DNA of 64,000 nucleotides from Candidatus Zixiibacteriota bacterium (GCA_020348065.1 CP070742.1:1630334-1694333), one strand, 5' to 3'; positions 35,746 through 44,126 are shown, counted from the stretch's first letter. Translations and numbers: made by a program. The notes: generated by a model not told the origin, from the letters alone.

Positions 35746-36504
35746 ATGGTAGCTTTAGAAGTATGGGAGCAATATAAAGAAACAAAGGATACCGAAACAA
35801 GAGACAGACTTTTAAGCAACTATTTGCCTCTGGTAAAAAACGTCGCCGGCCGCATGGCGGCGGGATTCCCCAAATCAGTTGAGCTGAACGACCTCATAAA
35901 TACCGGAGTTATCGGACTCATAGAAGCGTTCAACAATTTCGATCCGGGGCGCGGGGTAAAGTTTGAAACCTTCGCCGTTCCCCGCATAAGAGGCGCCATC
36001 CTCGATGAGCTTCGCGCCCTCGACTGGGTGCCCAGGTCCACAAGAGCAAAAGCACGCAGTATCGACAGGGCGATTACGAAGCTGGAAAATCGACTCGGCA
36101 GGGGTCCTTCGGATAAAGAGCTGGCCGAGACGCTTGATATCTCGGTGTCGGATCTGTTTTCCGCCAAGAAGGATCTTTGTTTCTCATCACTGCTCTCTCT
36201 TGACGAGATGATCTGTCGCGAGGATGATAATCGTCAGGTTCCCAGAATAGAAACCGTGGAAAACCGGAAAAACATGGATATTCTGGAAGATATGGAATTA
36301 TCGGAATTGAAGTCCTACATGATGATTTCCATCAGCACCCTCACCGAACAGGAACGGCTGGTTGTCTCTCTCTATTACTACGAGGAGCTCACTCTCAAGG
36401 AAATCGGCGAAATAATGCTGATATCGGAGTCGCGGGTGTCGCAGATTCACACTCGAGCGGTAAGCCGTCTCCGGGGTCTGATTCGAGATAAATTTGCCAT
36501 TTGA
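35746..36504 (+). CDS. fliA: Flagellar RNA polymerase sigma factor FliA (sigma-28)
   Basis: A 252-residue sigma-70-family factor of the FliA/WhiG group. Region 2 (LPLVKNVAGRMAAGFPKSVE; NNFDPGRGVKFETFAVPRIR), region 3 (GRGPSDKELAETLDIS) and region 4 (YYEELTLKEIGEIMLISESRVSQ in overlapping parts) are all present. It should read the TAAA-N15-GCCGATAA promoters found before motA and the other late genes. No flgM gene for its usual anti-sigma factor is visible in the window. Confidence 0.97.
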   Translation: MVALEVWEQYKETKDTETRDRLLSNYLPLVKNVAGRMAAGFPKSVELNDLINTGVIGLIEAFNNFDPGRGVKFETFAVPRIRGAILDELRALDWVPRSTRAKARSIDRAITKLENRLGRGPSDKELAETLDISVSDLFSAKKDLCFSSLLSLDEMICREDDNRQVPRIETVENRKNMDILEDMELSELKSYMMISISTLTEQERLVVSLYYYEELTLKEIGEIMLISESRVSQIHTRAVSRLRGLIRDKFAI

Positions 36505-36525
36505 AAATAACTGGAGCGGTTAAAG

Positions 36526-36840
36526 ATGGAAAGGGTGGAAATTAATAACGATCTCACCCGCAACGAACCGATCAGAGAAGTCCGGCAGACCAAGGAGGCC
36601 CGCACCGGGGAGACGACAAAGAAAAAGTTCGTCGCGGAGCTCGAAAGAAGACTTTCCCGCAAGAAAAAAAAGAACGGCCAAAAAGAGAAAGATGAAATAA
36701 TCCTTCACGAGGACGAGAAATCCGATGAAGAGAGAAAGACTGATGACGGCAAAAAAGGAAAAAACAAAAATAAAAAAATAAAAAATCCGGTTTCGTCGCC
36801 GGACGGTTTGAAAGGGAAAGAGGTCGATTTTCTGGCGTGA
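36526..36840 (+). CDS. Highly charged small protein of unknown function
   Basis: A 104-residue protein made mostly of Lys, Glu, Asp and Arg, with a very basic patch (RKKKKNGQKEKDE) and no hydrophobic core, so it is probably disordered. I do not recognise a family. GGAGCGG lies upstream of the ATG. It sits between fliA and a SwrB-like gene, 12 bases before the latter, and is co-directional with them. It does not resemble FlgM. Confidence 0.6.
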   Translation: MERVEINNDLTRNEPIREVRQTKEARTGETTKKKFVAELERRLSRKKKKNGQKEKDEIILHEDEKSDEERKTDDGKKGKNKNKKIKNPVSSPDGLKGKEVDFLA

Positions 36841-36852
36841 TATGGAGGTAAA

Positions 36853-37239
36853 ATGAATTACAATATCCTGATTTTGGCGGTGGCATTTTTTAATTTTATG
36901 GTGGGGGCGGCGCTCCTGTATTTCCTCGTGGGGAATTTCAGAGCCGTTAGAAAAACATCAAGTGAAAAGCATAGAAATCTGGATCGTTACTTTGACGATT
37001 TGCTGGAGAGGATTCAACGGCTCGAAAAAAATTATCCCGTTCAGGCCGTCGCAAATCTTGAATCATACATTCCGGGGATGAACGGTTCCGGGGTCAATCG
37101 AATAAAATCCGTAGTGGAAATTCTCCGCAACGGGGGTAATCCGGACGAAGTACGGAGAGAGTACGGTTATTCCGGATCGGAGATGGGCCTGATACTGGCC
37201 GCCGCGGGCTTGACCGGGAAAGGGTCGAACGCCATATAA
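36853..37239 (+). CDS. SwrB-like (DUF6115-type) membrane protein
   Basis: A 128-residue protein with an N-terminal membrane helix (about residues 5-27), a short coiled coil, and a C-terminal helix-turn-helix-like segment (VVEILRNGGNPDEV, GYSGSEMGLILA). This layout and its place just after fliA match SwrB/YlxL of Bacillus, which promotes basal-body maturation there. Similarity is architectural; orthology is inferred. GGAGG-type spacing (TATGGAGG) supports the ATG. Confidence 0.7.
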   Translation: MNYNILILAVAFFNFMVGAALLYFLVGNFRAVRKTSSEKHRNLDRYFDDLLERIQRLEKNYPVQAVANLESYIPGMNGSGVNRIKSVVEILRNGGNPDEVRREYGYSGSEMGLILAAAGLTGKGSNAI

Positions 37240-37303
37240 TCCCTTCAGGAAATCGAGACGATGCCGATAGTCTTAAAGGGAACAATTACCGGAGAGGTTT
37301 AAT

Positions 37304-38488
37304 ATGGCTAATGATCAAACACCCTACTTCGCGACTAAAATTGAATGTCCTGTTTGCGGCCACTTAAATTCGTTTGAAATTCTAAAGCAGGGCTCCTATA
37401 CGGAATCCGGTAAGGATACCGATTTCGCTCCCACGGGGAGAGTCTGGAAAAATCCCGCCTTTCAGAGATATAATCCGCTTCTGTATTTCACCGGCGCCTG
37501 CAGGAATTGCTTCTATACCCGTGAGATGAACTCTTCATTTAAGGAATGGCAGAAGGATAACGGTTTTCGCTCTTATCGGCTTCCAAACCAAAAAAAGAGA
37601 CATTTGAAGGAAATTGCCAGGGACGACAGCGTAATAAAAGCTCTCGGAACGAATATCGATCATGAGAATTTTCCGAACGAATCAGCCATCATCAAACTGC
37701 TTATAGCCATTTACGACGAATCGCTTCTGGAGCGGCCGTCATCTCTCGATGTGGCCAGATACTACCTCCGTATCGCCTGGATATACCGCGAGATGTCAAG
37801 CGGAGACGGCAATAGTGTCTCCCCGGCCCAAATAGCAGTGAGCAACGTTCAAAATGAAATTACACGGCTGAAAAATTATTTTGAAGGATCGGGTGATCTT
37901 ATCGGATCGCTCGCGAATATTGTCGACACCGAGCTGAAGCCGTTAGTTTCTCAGGATCAATTATCGGGCGAGCTGACGTCCGGGATGGGGGAGCGCATTG
38001 AAAGATTTCATAGATTACGGGGGGAAATCCAGGAGAATATCGACGGGCTCCAATCAGAATTTAATATGGCGAAGGAAAAAATCTCCGGTCATAAGCTCGA
38101 GGAAGAAGCCTCGGAGAAATTCGGCGAATATTCAGGATTCGATGATTTTTTGTCCGGAATTCAAGAAAGGTGGCAGGGCGTTCCATTGTCCGAATTCGCA
38201 TCGTTAAACCTCGCCCTGCAGTTCTATCTCAAAGCGTACCAGAGCAGCAAGGAAATCAAACCGGGACTCCCGCAGCTTCAGGCTTCATATATGATCGCCG
38301 AGCTGTCGAGGCGCGTGGGCAACCATAACCAGGCCACGGAATATTTTAGGAACACCTCGAAACAGGCTCACGATATGATGACTCGCAACAGGAATAACAA
38401 GGGCATTTTCGTAAACGCGCAAAAAATCCTGGAGATGACGCTGGAGCAGGCCCGGCTTCTAAAGAAACTCGAAAGCGTGAAAAAATGA
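37304..38488 (+). CDS. DUF2225-like zinc-ribbon protein
   Basis: A cytoplasmic protein of 394 residues. The N-terminus has two Cys pairs (CPVC, CRNC) flanking YNPLLYFTGACRNC, the arrangement seen in DUF2225 proteins. The remainder is helical, with TPR-like repeats at the C-terminus (ASLNLALQFYLKAYQSS, AELSRRVGNHNQATEYF). GGAGAGG lies upstream of the ATG and the stop overlaps the PilZ gene. Its role in the flagellar locus is unknown. Confidence 0.7.
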   Translation: MANDQTPYFATKIECPVCGHLNSFEILKQGSYTESGKDTDFAPTGRVWKNPAFQRYNPLLYFTGACRNCFYTREMNSSFKEWQKDNGFRSYRLPNQKKRHLKEIARDDSVIKALGTNIDHENFPNESAIIKLLIAIYDESLLERPSSLDVARYYLRIAWIYREMSSGDGNSVSPAQIAVSNVQNEITRLKNYFEGSGDLIGSLANIVDTELKPLVSQDQLSGELTSGMGERIERFHRLRGEIQENIDGLQSEFNMAKEKISGHKLEEEASEKFGEYSGFDDFLSGIQERWQGVPLSEFASLNLALQFYLKAYQSSKEIKPGLPQLQASYMIAELSRRVGNHNQATEYFRNTSKQAHDMMTRNRNNKGIFVNAQKILEMTLEQARLLKKLESVKK

Positions 38489-39228
38489 AAAACCGCGTCG
38501 GCGCAAAAAACGATAACCTCGCCCTCTGGGACAGGTTGATCCTGACCTTGAAAAAAGACGACGGAAAATCAGAATTTATAAGCAGGGTGGAGAATATAAA
38601 ACGGAGTTCATACGTTTTTGAAATGCCTGTCAGGCAAAGCGGCAAATGCAACTTACAAAAAGGAGATGTTTTGGAAGTCCGTTATAACAGGCGCGATGCC
38701 GCCTATACGTTCAAAGCGAGCATAAAGGACCTTTTTATCAACGACACCGGATCGATTGAAGTTAAACGGGAATGCGAAACCAGAAGGGAACAGCGCCGAA
38801 AATATGTAAGGCTGAATATATCGGAGAGCATAAATTTCAGGATATTGGAATCTCCCGAAAATAAAGACATCGGCCTTAGTCCCGAATTCCAGGGATCGCT
38901 TTTAAACATTTCCGCAGGAGGTTTTCTTTTCGAGACCGATAAGAAAGTACCGTCGGATTCCCTGCTTATAATTAAATTCGAGCTAAAGAATCATTATTCA
39001 TTGGAAAACATACTCGCTATAGTAAAACGATCGGAACAAACCGACGACGGTTTGTCGCTGGTGGGGTCGGAGTTTATTACCAGAAACAATAAAGCCGACT
39101 TCGGCCTGGAGAAACTGGATGAATATCTTCCGCCCGGAACAGGAACATTTGATGAAAACCTCCAGAGGCTTATAGTCCGGTTCATATACAGTCAGCAGGT
39201 TAAAATGCGTAAAGAGGGCAAGCTTTAG
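38485..39228 (+). CDS. PilZ-domain protein, YcgR-like flagellar brake candidate
   Basis: A 247-residue protein with a YcgR-type N-terminal beta domain (about residues 10-85) and a PilZ domain. The cyclic-di-GMP motifs are visible: RREQRRKYVR (RxxxR) near residue 97, and NISAGG (D/NxSxxG) near 140. In enterobacteria YcgR slows the motor when bound to cyclic-di-GMP; location in this locus suggests the same here. It overlaps the DUF2225-like gene by four bases. Confidence 0.88.
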   Translation: MKNRVGAKNDNLALWDRLILTLKKDDGKSEFISRVENIKRSSYVFEMPVRQSGKCNLQKGDVLEVRYNRRDAAYTFKASIKDLFINDTGSIEVKRECETRREQRRKYVRLNISESINFRILESPENKDIGLSPEFQGSLLNISAGGFLFETDKKVPSDSLLIIKFELKNHYSLENILAIVKRSEQTDDGLSLVGSEFITRNNKADFGLEKLDEYLPPGTGTFDENLQRLIVRFIYSQQVKMRKEGKL

Positions 39229-39229
39229 T

Positions 39230-39787
39230 ATGAAATCGGTTTTCAGGGCGCTTGCCTCCGGAATAATCCCGGTTTTGATTTTTCATTCAACTGTTTTCGG
39301 AACATTTATTCCGTCCACGAATATAGCGGTGATTCTGGAAACGGAGGAATTCGCGTATCCCGATAACGGCCGGATAATATTTTCTTCCCTGGAAAAAGAA
39401 ATGCGTCTTAAAGGATTCATGGGAAGACTCAGGATCATAGATAGCGAGGATCAGCTGGCCGTGTCCGGCGAGACCGTGGTTAAAATAACCATCACGAAAA
39501 AGCGCTGGCTTACAAAAAAGCTGCTTTCCATACCGTATTTGCTGAATCGTTACAGGAGGGAATACATAATAGAATCGTTTGTCGAGATCCCGGAAGGTAA
39601 AAACGGGATGTCCATATTAAGAATCACGGCGGTTAGTTCTGCTCCGGCGGTCGCTCAATATGCTAATAATGATAAATATGATCCCGCTCTTTTTCCGAAT
39701 CATATGGAAAAAATGGAAATAAAAGAGAACGCCAGAAAGACGCTGGCTAAAAAACTTGCGAATCATCTTTTCAATCAGCTGGGGTAG
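39230..39787 (+). CDS. Exported protein of unknown function
   Basis: A 185-residue protein with an N-terminal signal peptide (about residues 1-24, ending near VFG-TF). The rest is a mixed alpha/beta region with a basic patch (KKRWLTKKLL) and a helical C-terminus (ENARKTLAKKLANHLF). It resembles small periplasmic or outer-membrane-associated proteins in layout, but I recognise no family. It starts one base after the PilZ gene, so it belongs to the same transcript. Confidence 0.65.
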   Translation: MKSVFRALASGIIPVLIFHSTVFGTFIPSTNIAVILETEEFAYPDNGRIIFSSLEKEMRLKGFMGRLRIIDSEDQLAVSGETVVKITITKKRWLTKKLLSIPYLLNRYRREYIIESFVEIPEGKNGMSILRITAVSSAPAVAQYANNDKYDPALFPNHMEKMEIKENARKTLAKKLANHLFNQLG

Positions 39788-39867
39788 AGCCGCTTAACGA
39801 TGGAAAAGAAACTGAGTTCTTAGACCGCGATGAAAAAAAGCTCAAGATAACTTATCATCGGCGGAGA

Positions 39868-39891
39868 TCCGCTTTTTCGAGCGGACGTTTT
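39868..39891 (+). terminator. Possible terminator before the sensory block
   Basis: TCCGCT and AGCGGA form a six-base stem with a six-base loop, followed by CG and four T. It separates the fliA-side genes from the GAF/receiver block. Confidence 0.4.
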
Positions 39892-39911
39892 AAACCTGAA
39901 TAGGAGTAAAT

Positions 39912-40760
39912 ATGGAGGAAGCAATACCTCGCGGTTCCGACAAAATAGATTATTTTGCTATGGCCAACGAATTAAAGGCTCTGAGCGAAATATCCAAAGC
40001 CGTTCAGGAAGCGGATATTTCGGAGGATTCTTTTGAGGAGATCTTAAAAGCTGCCGGTAGAATTGTCGACTTCAGATCGGCCTCGCTTTTTCTGTTTTCC
40101 AGGGAGACCGGAAAACTCGATGAAATATGCACCATCGGACGCCGTGTAGATTTAATTGATTTTGTTGAGTTTGATATGGGTATGGGAATATCCGCCTGGG
40201 TAGCCCAAAAAAGAAGACCGATATTATTGAATAATCTGAGAAAATCAAAGGGCGGAGTTCACATCAGGTCTTTTCTTTCGGTACCGGTCGTATATGGCAA
40301 TGAAATTATGGGAGTCATTAATCTCGCGCATGATGAGCCCGAAGCGTTCACTCGTCGGGATTCCGATATTCTCGGAATAGTATCAACCCTCTTCGCGTTG
40401 TTATCGGAACGAATCTATCATAAAAAATTCGAGACCTGCGCCCGCGCGGAGATCGATTCCCTTAACGAACAGTTGAATAAAACCAGGATTGAAATGTCGA
40501 AGATGGAGGGTATTCGCGGAACCGGCGGTCTTTCGGAATCTCTGAGCAAACAGGTGGCCAATCCCCTGGCGATAATCGCGGGTAACGCCCAGTTTCTTTT
40601 GATGACTATGAAAAATTCGTCCAGTTCGGTTATCAGAAGGCTCAAAGCTATCGATAAAGAGGCATCGAACATTGCCGCGTTGACCAGCCGGTGCCTGTCC
40701 GGGTCTTGTAATGAAAAAGAAGTCTCCGTCAAGTCAAAAGAAGAATATCGGAGAATCTGA
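39912..40760 (+). CDS. GAF-domain protein with histidine-less HisKA remnant
   Basis: A cytoplasmic protein of 282 residues: a GAF sensor domain (about 20-170), a coiled coil, and a HisKA-like dimerisation segment. The H-box aligns as SKQVANPLAIIAGNAQFLL, with Lys213 where the phospho-acceptor His should be and Gln after it. No ATPase domain follows; the frame simply ends about 60 residues later. It therefore cannot act as a kinase and may be a dimerisation or sensing partner for the kinase-like protein encoded 28 bases downstream. AGGAG lies upstream of the ATG. Confidence 0.85.
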   Translation: MEEAIPRGSDKIDYFAMANELKALSEISKAVQEADISEDSFEEILKAAGRIVDFRSASLFLFSRETGKLDEICTIGRRVDLIDFVEFDMGMGISAWVAQKRRPILLNNLRKSKGGVHIRSFLSVPVVYGNEIMGVINLAHDEPEAFTRRDSDILGIVSTLFALLSERIYHKKFETCARAEIDSLNEQLNKTRIEMSKMEGIRGTGGLSESLSKQVANPLAIIAGNAQFLLMTMKNSSSSVIRRLKAIDKEASNIAALTSRCLSGSCNEKEVSVKSKEEYRRI

Positions 40761-40788
40761 TACTTAAAATACAGCTTCGGGATATGAG

Positions 40789-42516
40789 ATGAGCCTGGCG
40801 GGTGAGTTAAAACGAAATTCTGCGGAAACGGTCAGGCCGGCGGCTTTCTTTACGCTGGATAGGAACTATTTTGTCGGCAATATAGCCCAATACGGTTCCT
40901 TGTTTTGCGAAGTTAATTGTATTGACGATCTCCTGAAAAACGATAATTTCTTTCCTCTTGATAATCCCCATGTGAGAGACGCAATTGAAAAGGCGTTCAA
41001 CGAAATACCCTCGCAAGTCCGTTTCAAACATGCGATTGGCGATAAAACATTTCATTTTGATTTATACTGCTTCCCGGAACTGGGGCAGTATAATTCGTCT
41101 ATCGGGTGTTTTCTCGCCGATAGATGCCGCGACGAGGAAACAGCGATATCGTTACAGTCGAAAATCGACAGGCTCGATATTATCAACCAGGCCGTGAGAG
41201 CATTTGCCGAGACAACTAATCTTAATGAAATTTTACGAATAATCCTGCTGGCGGTAACCTCCGGCCCCGGGCTCGGTTTTAACCGGGGATTTATTTTTTT
41301 ATCCGATGAATCTCTTACGTATCTTCACGGATGTCTCGCCACCGGGCCTTCCTCGCCTGCCGAGGCGGGCGAAATCTGGAAAAGTCTGTCTGAAGAACCT
41401 CTTTCCCTTGCCGAAATATTGCGTTTTTACAGAAGCGGGGAAAGCCCTTTTGATACCTATGTTAACCAGCTTGTAACATCACTGAAAATACCCCTTGCCG
41501 AAAGCTCCAGTTTTTTGAAACGGTCTTATGAGGAAAGACGGGCTCTGGTTATCGATTCTGATTCGAATCTAAATGAAGATGAAATATCGCTTAAGAAAAA
41601 ATTGGGCGCCGAAAGTCTGGCCGTTGCGCCTTTGGTTTCCCGCGATTCGTGGCTGGGAGTTATCATAGCGGACAACCTGATTACCAATAAGCCGATCTCA
41701 TCCTCGGATTTGCAGCTTTTGGAAATATTCGCGCGTTACGCATCTGACGCCATTGATAATACCCATTTGTACGGCCGGCTCCAGAGAAAGGTCGCGAAAC
41801 TTAAAAAGGCCAATGAAGAGATTATCAGGACCAGGGAGAATCTAATCCGTTCGGAGAAGTTAACGGGCATATCGAAAATGGCTCTGGAGGTGGCTCACGA
41901 GATTCGCAATCCCTTAACGGTGATCGGCGGTCATTCCAACGCCAGGCTCAGAAAAATAAAGGACGATCCTGAAAACGAGAGAATTTATGGCATAATTTCC
42001 AAACAAGCCGCCCGTATAGAAAATACTCTGAACCGTTTTTCCAGCATTATTTCCATGAGCGAGAAAAAAGACAGCAAATTTAATATCGGCGACCTGATCG
42101 TGGAAACTCTCAGGACAATGACATCGGTCAAATCGGAAAAGATGCCTGTCGTGGACATCGATGATAAGGCAAAGGACGGAATGATACTTATCGATCGGGG
42201 TCTCTTTCACAAGGCCATGATGGTAATTATCAGGGAAGCGTCGTTAATCGCGGGAGGATTGTCGAATCTCAGGTTGGAAATTAAAGAACAGCATAATTTC
42301 GCCATCATATTGATCCGCGGCGAGGAACTAAATGAAAAATTCGCCCATAGTTTTTTTGATGCCATGCGAATCGGGCAGGGCGAGTTGAAATCGCAGGAGA
42401 TTTCGGTTGCCCTCGAGATAATTAAACATTACGGCGGGGATCTGGGCATAGGCTCTCCGGAAATATCTAAAGGATGGCTGATCGTGGAATTCCCTTTAAT
42501 CAAGGAGGAAGAGTGA
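40789..42516 (+). CDS. GAF sensor histidine kinase-like protein with eroded ATPase domain
   Basis: A soluble 575-residue protein with an N-terminal PAS-like region, a GAF domain (about 140-335), and HisKA with an intact acceptor His370 in VAHEIRNPLTVIGGH. The region that should be HATPase_c keeps its length and overall pattern (FNIGDLIVETL; EIIKHYGGDLGI) but has lost the N-box Asn (IIREAS), the G1 box (RGEEL) and the G2 glycines. ATP binding looks unlikely, while His370 could still receive or pass phosphate. It overlaps a receiver gene by four bases. Confidence 0.85.
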   Translation: MSLAGELKRNSAETVRPAAFFTLDRNYFVGNIAQYGSLFCEVNCIDDLLKNDNFFPLDNPHVRDAIEKAFNEIPSQVRFKHAIGDKTFHFDLYCFPELGQYNSSIGCFLADRCRDEETAISLQSKIDRLDIINQAVRAFAETTNLNEILRIILLAVTSGPGLGFNRGFIFLSDESLTYLHGCLATGPSSPAEAGEIWKSLSEEPLSLAEILRFYRSGESPFDTYVNQLVTSLKIPLAESSSFLKRSYEERRALVIDSDSNLNEDEISLKKKLGAESLAVAPLVSRDSWLGVIIADNLITNKPISSSDLQLLEIFARYASDAIDNTHLYGRLQRKVAKLKKANEEIIRTRENLIRSEKLTGISKMALEVAHEIRNPLTVIGGHSNARLRKIKDDPENERIYGIISKQAARIENTLNRFSSIISMSEKKDSKFNIGDLIVETLRTMTSVKSEKMPVVDIDDKAKDGMILIDRGLFHKAMMVIIREASLIAGGLSNLRLEIKEQHNFAIILIRGEELNEKFAHSFFDAMRIGQGELKSQEISVALEIIKHYGGDLGIGSPEISKGWLIVEFPLIKEEE

Positions 42517-42869
42517 AAAATATTTTAATTGTAGACGACGAAGAGGATATTCGCAGCCTGTACGAAAGTGAATTCGAGATTGAAGGGTATAAGATATATT
42601 CGGTTTCATCCGGATCGGAAGCCCTTGATTTTATCGAGAATAATTACGATCTCGATCTGGTGATTCTCGATATTAAAATGGATGATATGGACGGACTCGA
42701 GGTGCTGGAAAACATCAGGACCAGAACTAACAAGGTACCGGTAATATTGAATTCGGCTTACTCCACTTATAAAAACAACTTCACGTCCTGGCTTGCAGAT
42801 GCTTATCTTGTTAAGTCATCAAATCTATCAGAATTGAAAGATAAGGTTCGGGAGCTTCTGACAGTTTGA
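42513..42869 (+). CDS. Single-domain response regulator
   Basis: A CheY-sized receiver of 118 residues: acidic pair in LIVDDEED, phospho-acceptor Asp in ILDIKMDDMDG, Ser in NSAYS and Lys in LVKSSN. The GTG start at 42513 is preferred because AAGGAGG ends four bases upstream; a longer reading from 42474 would sit inside the previous gene. It overlaps the kinase-like gene (GTGA) and the next small gene (TTGA), so the three are tightly coupled. Confidence 0.92.
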   Translation: MKNILIVDDEEDIRSLYESEFEIEGYKIYSVSSGSEALDFIENNYDLDLVILDIKMDDMDGLEVLENIRTRTNKVPVILNSAYSTYKNNFTSWLADAYLVKSSNLSELKDKVRELLTV

Positions 42870-43234
42870 ATACGGATAAAAAGACAGATCAAAAAGGGAT
42901 CCTGGATTATTTGGAGGCTGTTTCAGGCGAGATTCAGCTTCTCGCTCTAAATATAGCGGTTGCCGCGGCCAAGTTGACGCATAATAATAAAATCGGGATC
43001 GAAGTGAATCAAAATCTCTCCAATCTGGTAAATCAGGCTACCCGGGCGGTCAAACAGATGAACCAGGTAATAGACGCCGCCAAGATGGAAAAAAGCCCCC
43101 GGAACCCATTTAACGGCGCTGAAGATGCACCGTTCGATGACGGACTCACGGAAAATATTGAATCTGCCATGAGCGATATAATCAGAAATTCGGAAAGAAT
43201 AGTCCGGCTTCTCGCCAATGTCAAAAAGAGGTAA
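42866..43234 (+). CDS. Small soluble protein resembling the chemoreceptor signalling tip
   Basis: A 122-residue helical protein without membrane segments. Residues 23-70 align without gaps to the hairpin tip of methyl-accepting chemotaxis proteins (LLALNIAVAAAKL here; ILALNAAVEAARA in E. coli Tsr), including the conserved LALN and the later NL pair. Residues needed in Tsr for trimer contacts differ: Ala33 for Glu385, Lys36 for Arg388 and His39 for Glu391. The second half is another helix ending in RIVRLLANV. The TTG start overlaps the receiver stop. It may be a mini-scaffold derived from a receptor; function is unproven. Confidence 0.75.
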   Translation: MNTDKKTDQKGILDYLEAVSGEIQLLALNIAVAAAKLTHNNKIGIEVNQNLSNLVNQATRAVKQMNQVIDAAKMEKSPRNPFNGAEDAPFDDGLTENIESAMSDIIRNSERIVRLLANVKKR

Positions 43235-43238
43235 TACC

Positions 43239-43604
43239 ATGCGGGCCGGAAACGTATTGCTGGTTGAAGACTACGTTGAGGTGGGAGACGTTGTCGCCGA
43301 AATATTAGCCCGGAACGGATATGCGGTTTCGAAAACGTGTGACGGTCTCAGCGCGTGGGAAATGATAAGTTCACAACACTTCGATCTCGTAATTTCCGAT
43401 TTGGGACTTCCGGGCCTGGATGGGAGAGAACTTTTAAAAAATATGAGGAAAAACTCCATCAAGACCCCGGTTTTGCTCACATCCGGAGTAAGAATAAGTG
43501 AGAAATTCGGTTGCGGCGATATGTCGAGTTGTCGTCTGATTTATAAGCCATTTGAAATAAACGAGATAAAAAATGCCATATTCGATCTTTTAAATAAAAA
43601 ATAG
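43239..43604 (+). CDS. Single-domain response regulator
   Basis: A 121-residue receiver: acidic residues in LLVEDY, acceptor Asp in ISDLGLPGLDG, Thr/Ser in LLTSG and Lys in YKPFE. The ATG at 43239 is preferred over the upstream in-frame ATG at 43218 because AGAGG (43227-43231) is seven bases away and the preceding gene ends at 43234. Two Cys residues near position 87-92 are unusual for a receiver. It is the last gene of the coupled sensory block. Confidence 0.9.
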   Translation: MRAGNVLLVEDYVEVGDVVAEILARNGYAVSKTCDGLSAWEMISSQHFDLVISDLGLPGLDGRELLKNMRKNSIKTPVLLTSGVRISEKFGCGDMSSCRLIYKPFEINEIKNAIFDLLNKK

Positions 43605-43647
43605 TCTGGCGAAAAAGTAATATCTATTTAATATAGAACGATAATAA

Positions 43648-43675
43648 TAAAGACGATATGAGTTCCTGCTAATAT
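43648..43675 (+). promoter_or_regulatory. Sigma-28-like promoter of a receiver gene
   Basis: TAAA at 43648-43651, a 16-base spacer and GCTAATAT at 43668-43675. The -10 agrees with GCCGATAA at five of eight positions. The spacer length and the TTCCT preceding the -10 are the same as in the flagellin promoter at 61432. Confidence 0.5.
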
Positions 43676-43703
43676 AGTTTTTTAAAATAAGGAGCGCTAC
43701 GCA

Positions 43704-44126
43704 ATGAAAGAATACGTGAAAATTCTTGTCGTGGAAGACGAAGCTATGATGCGGAATCTTTTATTGAAGATATTGGAATCGGAAGGCTATCAAGTTACGC
43801 TTGCGTCTTCGGGGGCTGAAGCTCTCGATAAACTGGAATGTGAAAAATACGACCTGATGCTCTCGGACGTGAAAATGCCGGGAATGAACGGATTTGAGTT
43901 ACTTGAGAAAGTAAAAAGCCAGTGGAATGATATGGCGGTTATAGTCATGACAGGCTATGGCGACGCTTACACTATAAAAGAGGCTCTTATGAAGGGAGCC
44001 GATGAATACCTGTCAAAACCCTTTAAAAGCCATGAGGTTTCCCTTATCGTCGAGAGAGCCTACTGGCGATTACTTTCAGCGAGAAATTCGGCGGAAAAAT
44101 CACGGCAATCGGCAGCGACACCTTAA
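43704..44126 (+). CDS. Single-domain response regulator with short tail
   Basis: A 140-residue receiver: LVVEDEA, acceptor Asp in LSDVKMPGMNG, Thr in VMTGYGD and Lys in SKPFK. A 20-residue polar tail follows. It is of the NtrC/CheY receiver type without an output domain. AAGGAG lies upstream of the ATG and a sigma-28-like promoter 28 bases before it, so it is probably a late flagellar gene and a candidate CheY-like motor regulator. A hairpin terminator follows. Confidence 0.92.
   Translation: MKEYVKILVVEDEAMMRNLLLKILESEGYQVTLASSGAEALDKLECEKYDLMLSDVKMPGMNGFELLEKVKSQWNDMAVIVMTGYGDAYTIKEALMKGADEYLSKPFKSHEVSLIVERAYWRLLSARNSAEKSRQSAATP

Noticed and set aside
36526-36840. FlgM-like anti-sigma factor after fliA
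   Set aside because: The protein lacks the hydrophobic helices and sequence pattern of FlgM; it is almost entirely charged.
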